A DNA stretch of 9,901 bases, from NCBI GenBank assembly GCA_003231675.1, contig QIJB01000004.1:1-9901 (forward strand), given 5' to 3'. Of this stretch, positions 5,050 to 9,901 are shown one piece after another. Source of the DNA: Candidatus Campbelliibacteriota bacterium (GTDB lineage Bacteria > Patescibacteriota > Minisyncoccia > UBA9983). Positions within the stretch are counted from its first letter, which is position 1. Every line of letters begins with the position of its first letter. The notes below the pieces were generated by a model. That model searched no databases and was not told the DNA's origin. It saw only the letters and a list, made by a program, of their open reading frames with translations. Made by a program: the position numbers and the translations under genes.

Positions 5050-5105
5050 AAGTTTTACTAATTGATTCGCAATCAGTAAAAGTTATCCATCCGCCTCGGG
5101 CGGAT
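5046..5105 (+). repeat. Two hairpins in the predicted mraZ leader
   Basis: First hairpin: GGATAA (5046-5051) pairs with TTATCC (5083-5088), TTTTACT (5053-5059) with AGTAAAA (5075-5081) and GATT (5064-5067) with AATC (5071-5074), with one G-G mismatch and an AATT bulge; that is 17 base pairs around a CGC loop. Second hairpin: ATCCGCC (5089-5095) pairs with GGCGGAT (5099-5105) around TCG. Neither is followed by a T-run. From 5106 to 5158 I see only a purine-rich leader. Confidence 0.65.
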
Positions 5106-5158
5106 ATCCAAGGGAAAGAGAAGGGAAGCGAAGCGGAGAGCCATACCAATAAATATTT

Positions 5159-5593
5159 ATGTTAATAGGAGAATACAAACATTCGGTTGACGCAAAGAAA
5201 AGGACGGCTGTTCCGGCTAAATTCAGGAAGGAAATAGGGAAGAGGGCGGTCATCACAAGAGGACTGGACAAGTGTTTGTTCGTGTATCCGATGAAAGAAT
5301 GGGAAAAAGTGGCGGAGAAACTGAGTGAGCTTCCGACGGGTCAGGCGGACACAAGGAATTTTGTCAGGAATATGTTTTCCGGAGCGGTTGACGTTGATAT
5401 AGACGCTTTGGGAAGAATCTTAATCCCCGATTATTTGAAGGAATACGCGGGCTTGGGAGACAAAGCCGTGATTGTGGGAGTTTACAAGCGTCTTGAGATA
5501 TGGAACGAAGAGAATTGGGAAATTTATAAGAAACGTGTTGAAAAAGAGACGGATGTCTTGGCGGAAAAATTAGGAGAGTTGGGAGTTTATTAA
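5159..5593 (+). CDS. mraZ: MraZ, transcriptional regulator of the dcw cluster
   Basis: A 144-aa protein, typical for MraZ (about 140-155), built from two SpoVT-AbrB swapped-hairpin domains that assemble into a ring and bind DNA repeats. The start MLIGEYKHSVDAKKRTAVPAKFR matches the family N-terminus. The first DxxGR-type loop is D11-A-K-K-R15, with lysine where glycine is usual; the second, D82-A-L-G-R86 followed by ILIP, is intact. Blocks RAVITRGLDKCLFVYP (29-44) and KAVIVGVYKRLEIWN (102-116) are also typical. The ATG is fixed by this N-terminus; the nearest purine-rich site (GGAGAG 5135-5140) is 18 nt away, so translation initiation may be weak or unusual. It is the first gene of the cluster and sits behind repeated MraZ boxes, which implies autoregulation. 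rsmH follows after 2 bp. Confidence 0.95.
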   Translation: MLIGEYKHSVDAKKRTAVPAKFRKEIGKRAVITRGLDKCLFVYPMKEWEKVAEKLSELPTGQADTRNFVRNMFSGAVDVDIDALGRILIPDYLKEYAGLGDKAVIVGVYKRLEIWNEENWEIYKKRVEKETDVLAEKLGELGVY

Positions 5594-5595
5594 AA

Positions 5596-6507
5596 ATGAC
5601 ACACATCCCCGTTTTATTAAAGGAAGTGATGGAGTATTTGGACCCGAAACCGGGAGATATAATATTGGACGCGACATTGAACGGAGGAGGGCACGCCGAG
5701 GAGATATTGAAAGAGGTAGGAGAGAATGGAAAGTTGATTGGAATAGAGCAAGACATGGAAGTGCTGGAAAAATTGAAATTAAGAATAGAAGGGAATGAAT
5801 TATGGGAGAAGGCGAGTTTAATAAATGGAAATTTCAGAAATTTGGACGAGTTATTGGCTCTTTGTAAAATAGAAAAACTGGACGGGGCGCTCTTTGATTT
5901 CGGGCTCAGCTCCCTTCAATTGGATGAGTCGGACAGGGGATTCTCTTTCCAAAGAAACGCGCCCCTGCTGATGACATTCAAGAGCGGACCCGGACCGAAT
6001 GATTTGACTGCCGCCGACATCGTTAATGATTGGGGTGAGAAGGATATAGCCAATGTCCTTTACGGATATGGCGGAGAGAAATACAGCAGGAGAATCGCGA
6101 GGGGTATTGCCGAGGCGCGGAAAAAAAAGAGGATTCAAACGACATTCGCTTTGGTGGAGATTATAAGAAAAAGCGTTCCGGCCGCTTACAGAAGGGGAAG
6201 AATAGATTGTTGCACGAGAAGTTTTCAGGCGTTGAGAATAGCGGTAAATGATGAGCTCAATGTCATTGAAGAGGGAATTAAGAAGGCATGGGAGATGTTA
6301 TCCGAGGGTTCAAGAATCGTGACTATTTCTTTTCATTCACTGGAAGACAGAATAGTTAAGAATTTTTTTAAGGAAGAGGCGAAAAATGGGAAAGGGAAAA
6401 TTCTAACCAAGAAGCCCCTTGTTCCGTCGGATGAAGAGATATTCCTTAACCCGAGATGCCGAAGCGCCAAATTGCGGGCGATGGAAAAAGGCGTTCAGGC
6501 TGAGTAA
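5596..6507 (+). CDS. rsmH: 16S rRNA (cytosine1402-N4)-methyltransferase RsmH (MraW)
   Basis: A 303-aa SAM-dependent methyltransferase that modifies C1402 in the decoding site of 16S rRNA; family length is about 300-315. HIPVLLKEVMEYL (3-15) opens the protein, the SAM-binding loop is DATLNGGGHAEEIL (25-38), the middle carries LDGALFDFGLSSLQLDESDRG (95-115), and CTRSFQALRIAVNDEL (206-221) and SFHSLEDRIVKNFF (245-258) close the active-site region. Departures from the usual pattern: N29 where glycine is common in the SAM loop, PLLMTF (123-128) where many bacteria have PLDMRM, and a cysteine in place of the alanine of the usual ATR motif. These may be lineage traits. A GGGAG at 5581-5585 inside the end of mraZ gives a ribosome binding site 10 nt before the ATG. 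The gene is coupled to mraZ and is followed 28 bp later by the FtsL-like gene. Confidence 0.95.
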   Translation: MTHIPVLLKEVMEYLDPKPGDIILDATLNGGGHAEEILKEVGENGKLIGIEQDMEVLEKLKLRIEGNELWEKASLINGNFRNLDELLALCKIEKLDGALFDFGLSSLQLDESDRGFSFQRNAPLLMTFKSGPGPNDLTAADIVNDWGEKDIANVLYGYGGEKYSRRIARGIAEARKKKRIQTTFALVEIIRKSVPAAYRRGRIDCCTRSFQALRIAVNDELNVIEEGIKKAWEMLSEGSRIVTISFHSLEDRIVKNFFKEEAKNGKGKILTKKPLVPSDEEIFLNPRCRSAKLRAMEKGVQAE

Positions 6508-6535
6508 AGGACAAAGAGAAATTTTATAAAAAAAT

Positions 6536-6829
6536 ATGACAAGCGCAAGTAAAACAATAAGAGCGAGAATATTTATCGTTCTTTTGGGTGGGGTTCTGGC
6601 AATGGCCGGTTTTTATCTTTATTTCGTTCAGGCGACAGTTTCCGACATAGTGGCGAAGGAACAAAATCTGCATCAAATAAAAGAATTATCCTTTGAACGT
6701 GAAAGTCTGGAGGAAAATTATTTTAAACTATCGGATGGGCTTGATTTTGAGAGCGCCCACGTTCTTGGGTTCGTCAACCAAAGACAAGCCGATATTATTG
6801 CCGGACAAACCTCCTTCGCGAAACGTTAA
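6536..6829 (+). CDS. FtsL/DivIC-like bitopic division protein
   Basis: A 97-aa protein with a short basic cytoplasmic tail (MTSASKTIRAR), one membrane segment (about 12-31) and an extracellular region with heptad-like coiled-coil character (about 33-65, LHQIKELSFERESLEENY). This is the architecture of FtsL and DivIC, which in known systems form a complex with FtsQ and activate FtsW-FtsI at the septum. Sequence similarity within this family is always low, so the call rests on topology, size and the position between rsmH and ftsI, exactly where ftsL sits in other dcw clusters. There is no clear ribosome binding site. The stop codon is separated from the ftsI ATG by a single base, which points to translational coupling and a shared job. 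It could equally be the DivIC-type paralogue. Confidence 0.7.
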   Translation: MTSASKTIRARIFIVLLGGVLAMAGFYLYFVQATVSDIVAKEQNLHQIKELSFERESLEENYFKLSDGLDFESAHVLGFVNQRQADIIAGQTSFAKR

Positions 6830-6830
6830 T

Positions 6831-8570
6831 ATGAGAAATGATTTTATTTTTCGCGTCAGGATTGTTTACTTTGTTTTTATTTTCTTCGCCGTCTTTATTG
6901 CCGGTAGATTGTTTTTGGTGCAGGTTGTCCGTGGAAACTATTACAAACAGAAAGCGAGTAACCAATATATTGCCCCCTCTGCCGATTATTTTGACAGGGG
7001 GACCATATATTTTGAAAAAAATGACGGCCAGCTTATTTCCGCCGCCACCGTTAAAAAGGGATATCTTTTGGCAATCAGTCCGAAAAATATCAAAAACCCG
7101 GAATTGGCTTATGAAAAGATAAAAAAAATATTGGCTCCCTCGGGCAAATCCGGTGTGGAGGATTTTTCCAGCCGGGATGATTTTTTAAGGCGCGCGGGAA
7201 AAACAGGGGATCCCTATGAAGAAGTCGCCCACAAATTGTCCAAAGAACAGGCGGAGGCTATAAGGAGCCTTAAATTGAGGGGCGTTAATGTTTATTCGCA
7301 ATCTTGGCGTTTTTATCCGGCGAAAACGTTGGCTTCGCGCGAACTGGGTTTTGTAGGGTACAACGGCAGTAAACTGACCGGACGCTACGGTTTGGAAAAG
7401 TATTATAACGATATTTTGAGCAGAAATAATCCGGGTGAAAAATCCGTGAATTCTTTCGCCGAAATTTTTATGGGGCTGAAGAAAATAATAAGCAATGATT
7501 CCAAGGAAGGAGACATAGCCATTACTATTGAACCGATGGTCCAATCCATCTTGGAAATAAACTTGGAAAAAGTTTTAAAGAAATATAAGGCCGTTATGGC
7601 GGGGGGAATTGTCATAGAACCTTCAACCGGGAAAATATTGGCGATGTCGGCAAAACCTAATTTTAATCCCAATAAATATGGAGAAGCGGGAAATCTTTCT
7701 TTATTCCTCAATCCCGGAACTCAAAGTGTTTTTGAAATGGGTTCCATTATGAAACCTCTTACTTTATCAGCCGCGATGGACGAGGGAGCCATATCTCCGA
7801 CGACCGTTTATGACGACAAAGGCTATGTGATATTGAACGGAAGAAGAATAGAAAATTACGATGGCAGAGGGAGAGGAAGGGTGGATATGCAACAGGTTTT
7901 GGATCAATCGCTTAACACTGGAGCCATTTTTGCCATGGAGCAAATGGGGAAAAATGAGTTTAAGAAATATTTGATAAATTACGGATTTGGGGAAAAAACA
8001 GGCATTGATCTTCCTGATGAGGTTCCGGGGATGATTTCCAATTTAAATAGCGGGCGGGAAGTTGAATTCGCCACCGCCTCTTTCGGGCAGGGAATCGCCG
8101 TAACGCCGATTGAGATGATTACGGCAATCTCTGCGCTCGCCAACGGAGGTCTGCTCATGAGACCGTATGTTGTTGAAGAAATAAAGAGTAAAGAGGGGAC
8201 TGATAAAAAGATTGAGCCCAAAATAAGAAGGAGGGTTTTAAAAAAGGAAACATCTGAAAAAATAAACAGAATGCTCACGAAAGTGGTGGATGACGCCCTT
8301 CTCGGCGGAACCGTAAAACTGAAAAATTATACCATTGCCGCCAAAACCGGCACCGCCCAGTTGCACAAAGAAGGCGGAAGAGGGTATTACAAAAATGAAT
8401 ATGTGCATACTTTTTTCGGTTACGCTCCGGCTTTTAACGCCAAATTCGCCGTCCTTCTCTATTTGGTTAAGCCACAGGGGGTGAGATATGCCTCCCATTC
8501 ATTGACGGAACCCTTTATGAATATAGTCAAATTTATGATAAACTACTATAAAATAAGGCCTGACAGATAA
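6831..8570 (+). CDS. ftsI: Peptidoglycan D,D-transpeptidase FtsI (PBP3, septal class B PBP)
   Basis: A 579-aa class B penicillin-binding protein that cross-links septal peptidoglycan, normally with FtsW. A 9-residue cytoplasmic tail precedes a membrane anchor (about 10-30). The pedestal starts with the DRGTIYFEKNDGQLIS block (55-70) and includes the GFVGYNG motif (173-179) and GRYGLEKYYNDIL (184-196). The transpeptidase domain (about 255-565) has S305-I-M-K308, S360-L-N362 and K505-T-G-T508, plus ASFGQGIAVTPIEM (416-429). The SLN motif, length and dcw position favour FtsI over PBP2. ATG 6831 is chosen because it begins just before the membrane anchor and one base after the FtsL-like stop. A longer in-frame reading from 6693 would overlap that gene and add non-family sequence. 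No PASTA domain is present. No ribosome binding site is seen, so translation probably depends on coupling. Confidence 0.95.
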   Translation: MRNDFIFRVRIVYFVFIFFAVFIAGRLFLVQVVRGNYYKQKASNQYIAPSADYFDRGTIYFEKNDGQLISAATVKKGYLLAISPKNIKNPELAYEKIKKILAPSGKSGVEDFSSRDDFLRRAGKTGDPYEEVAHKLSKEQAEAIRSLKLRGVNVYSQSWRFYPAKTLASRELGFVGYNGSKLTGRYGLEKYYNDILSRNNPGEKSVNSFAEIFMGLKKIISNDSKEGDIAITIEPMVQSILEINLEKVLKKYKAVMAGGIVIEPSTGKILAMSAKPNFNPNKYGEAGNLSLFLNPGTQSVFEMGSIMKPLTLSAAMDEGAISPTTVYDDKGYVILNGRRIENYDGRGRGRVDMQQVLDQSLNTGAIFAMEQMGKNEFKKYLINYGFGEKTGIDLPDEVPGMISNLNSGREVEFATASFGQGIAVTPIEMITAISALANGGLLMRPYVVEEIKSKEGTDKKIEPKIRRRVLKKETSEKINRMLTKVVDDALLGGTVKLKNYTIAAKTGTAQLHKEGGRGYYKNEYVHTFFGYAPAFNAKFAVLLYLVKPQGVRYASHSLTEPFMNIVKFMINYYKIRPDR

Positions 8571-8571
8571 A

Positions 8572-8613
8572 ATGCGGGATAAATTCAAAACGATGAAAAA
8601 CAAAAAGCTATGA
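8572..8613 (+). other. 13-codon mini-ORF overlapping the murF start (ATGA)
   Basis: From the ATG at 8572, two bases after the ftsI stop, a frame of 13 codons (MRDKFKTMKNKKL) ends in TGA at 8611-8613, overlapping the murF ATG at 8610. It could couple murF translation to ftsI in the absence of a ribosome binding site. It is equally possible that it is chance; no homology is expected at this length. Confidence 0.25.
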
Positions 8614-9901
8614 TTAAAAATATTATTAAAAAAATCGTGATTTTCGTGCTTTATCTTGAGGCGAAACTCATTCTCAAGAAATATAAACCGAAAATAGTCG
8701 CCATAACCGGCACGGTCGGCAAGACATCAACGAAAGACGCCGTTTATGCTGTTCTCCGCAGGGAATTTTTCGCGCGCAAGAGCGCAAAAAGTTACAATGG
8801 AGAAATTGGAACGCCTCTCACGGTAATAGGCGCTGAAAACGCGTGGGGCAACCCCTTTTCTTGGCTTCTTGTGTTATTTAAAGGCCTAAGATTGCTCGTT
8901 GTGAAGCATGATTACCCCGATTTGCTTGTCCTTGAAGTGGGCGTTGACAGACCTGGCAATATGGATAAACTGTTGTCTTGGATAAAACCGAATGTCGCCA
9001 TCATTACGCGGCTCGGAGGCGTCCCAGTTCATGTGGAATACTTTAGTGGCATTGATGACCTGGCGAAAGAAAAGGCAAAACTCATCAAGATTCTCAGACA
9101 AGAGGATTACGCCATCTTAAATGGTGATGATGAGGCGGTTTTAAGTATGGAAAACAAAACAAAAGCCAATATTATAACTTACGGTTTCTCGCGCGAAGAG
9201 AAAGGAGAGAAATTAGATTTGATGGCATCCAATTATCACATTGTTTACAGAATAGAGGGAGAGAGGGAAATACCTGAGGGCATTACCTTTAAAGTTGATT
9301 ACAATGGGAAGATAGTGCCCATTCGCCTTTATGATGTTTTTGGGGAGCAGGCGGTTTACAATGTCTTGGCGGCAATGGCGGCGGGAAGTGTTTTAGGCTT
9401 AAATATGGTTGAGATGGCGGAATTGCTTTCAATTTACAAATCTCCCCCGGGAAGACTCAAGCTCCTTGACGGAATAAAACACACGTTCATTATTGATGAC
9501 AGCTATAATTCTTCTCCTGTGGCGTTGGAAACGGCAATCAAAGTTTTAGAGGGAATCCCGGCAAAAAGAAAAGTCGCCGTCTTGGGCGATATGTTGGAAC
9601 TCGGGAAATACACCATTGACGAGCACAAAAAAGCCGGGAGAATGGTAAAAGGTGTTGCCGATATTCTCTTCACCGTCGGACCGCGGTCAAAATTCACCGC
9701 CGAGGAGGCGAGAGCGCTCGGATTTGATAAGGAAAACATTTTTGAATTTTCCACCTCCGACGAAGCGAAAACCGTTCTTCAGGATACAATTAAGGAGGGA
9801 GACTTGATTCTCATCAAAGGTTCGCAGTCAATGAGAATGGAGAAAATCGTTGAAGAAATAATGGCGCATCCGGAACTCAAGAAAGAACTTCTCGTCAGGC
9901 A
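8610..9901 (+). CDS. murF: MurF-type Mur ligase (UDP-MurNAc-tripeptide:D-Ala-D-Ala ligase), partial at the right edge
   Basis: 430 codons are present before the window ends. In MurF this ATP-dependent cytoplasmic enzyme adds D-Ala-D-Ala to the UDP-MurNAc tripeptide. The P-loop is ITGTVGKTSTKD (32-43). VLEVGVDRPGNM (107-118), VHVEYF (140-145) with K154/K156 of the carbamoyl-lysine region, FGEQAVYNVLAAMAAG (244-259), PPGRLKLL (279-286), IIDDSYNSSPVALETAI (294-310), VAVLGDMLELG (322-332) and IKGSQSMRMEKIV (402-414) follow; the DDSYN-P and LGDM-ELG blocks point to MurF and not MurC, D or E. The P-loop starts about 70 residues earlier than in E. coli MurF. The usual N-terminal UDP-sugar-binding domain is absent and is replaced by a hydrophobic/basic helix (MIKNIIKKIVIFVLYLEAKLILKKYKP). 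The final conserved block is already passed, so few residues are likely missing. It follows ftsI by 39 bp. Confidence 0.9.
   Translation, partial: MIKNIIKKIVIFVLYLEAKLILKKYKPKIVAITGTVGKTSTKDAVYAVLRREFFARKSAKSYNGEIGTPLTVIGAENAWGNPFSWLLVLFKGLRLLVVKHDYPDLLVLEVGVDRPGNMDKLLSWIKPNVAIITRLGGVPVHVEYFSGIDDLAKEKAKLIKILRQEDYAILNGDDEAVLSMENKTKANIITYGFSREEKGEKLDLMASNYHIVYRIEGEREIPEGITFKVDYNGKIVPIRLYDVFGEQAVYNVLAAMAAGSVLGLNMVEMAELLSIYKSPPGRLKLLDGIKHTFIIDDSYNSSPVALETAIKVLEGIPAKRKVAVLGDMLELGKYTIDEHKKAGRMVKGVADILFTVGPRSKFTAEEARALGFDKENIFEFSTSDEAKTVLQDTIKEGDLILIKGSQSMRMEKIVEEIMAHPELKKELLVR

Larger units (their letters stand above)
4959..5051. promoter_or_regulatory. DnaA-box-like sites and 12-bp inverted repeat bracketing the mraZ promoter
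   Basis: TTATCCACA at 4959-4967 and its reverse complement TGTGGATAA at 5043-5051 both match the consensus DnaA box exactly. One-mismatch versions lie at 5022-5030 (AGTGGATAA) and 5034-5042 (TGTGGATAG). TATCCACAGGTT (4960-4971) and AACCTGTGGATA (5030-5041) form a perfect 12-bp inverted repeat enclosing the promoter. Because the same GTGG core belongs to the MraZ-type boxes, the sites may serve MraZ, DnaA or both. Confidence 0.5.

Noticed and set aside
4959..5091. Replication origin (oriC)
   Set aside because: Box sequences are clustered, but no dnaA or dnaN is in view, no clear AT-rich unwinding region with repeats is seen, and the same sequences fit MraZ boxes.
6693..6830. Longer in-frame start for ftsI
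   Set aside because: The extra 46 residues overlap the FtsL-like gene in another frame and do not look like a PBP N-terminus; ATG 6831 directly precedes the membrane anchor.
1..9901. CRISPR array, tRNA genes or an anti-phage defence locus
   Set aside because: No regularly spaced repeats, no cloverleaf with a CCA-type end and no defence-type domains were seen.

Overview
The window looks like a chromosomal segment of a Candidate Phyla Radiation (Patescibacteria) bacterium, most likely a Parcubacteria lineage. The evidence is the compact, A-rich, moderate-GC gene layout, a minimal dcw cluster running mraZ-rsmH-(ftsL-like)-ftsI-murF without murE, a MurF that begins almost at its P-loop, a very short MreD-like protein beside PBP2, and few good Shine-Dalgarno sites. 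This placement rests on remembered family patterns, not on a search. TGA appears to act as a stop (it ends the MreD-like gene), so the Gly-recoded SR1/Gracilibacteria groups are unlikely.

Left part (1-2500): a REP-associated/IS200-like Y1 transposase gene runs off the left edge on the minus strand. A stem-loop lies just upstream of its start. Divergently, a small MreD-like membrane protein is followed by the elongation transpeptidase PBP2 (mrdA), which looks like the tail of a rod-shape operon. Middle (2501-4673): a strong non-terminator-like hairpin, then greA with a promoter almost on top of its start codon (predicted leaderless), then lysS with a hairpin just before its start.

Non-coding block (4674-5158): about 485 bp without a gene but dense in signals. 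A near-consensus promoter drives a putative structured RNA of about 210 nt that ends in a clear intrinsic terminator. I could not assign this RNA to a known family. Next comes the mraZ control region: a TATAAT box bracketed by two perfect copies of a 13-bp repeat carrying MraZ-type TGGGA boxes, all enclosed by a 12-bp inverted repeat, with two perfect DnaA-box sequences in the same stretch, and a long hairpin in the leader.

Right part (5159-9901): the dcw cluster mraZ (regulator), rsmH (16S rRNA methyltransferase), an FtsL/DivIC-like bitopic protein, ftsI (septal transpeptidase) and murF (peptidoglycan precursor ligase, running off the right edge). The genes are tightly packed and probably co-transcribed from the mraZ promoter. 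The window therefore combines lateral-wall synthesis (PBP2), septal synthesis (FtsI, FtsL-like) and precursor supply (MurF) with two housekeeping expression genes. Most coding content is ordinary. The best candidate for something undescribed is the RNA at about 4718-4930.
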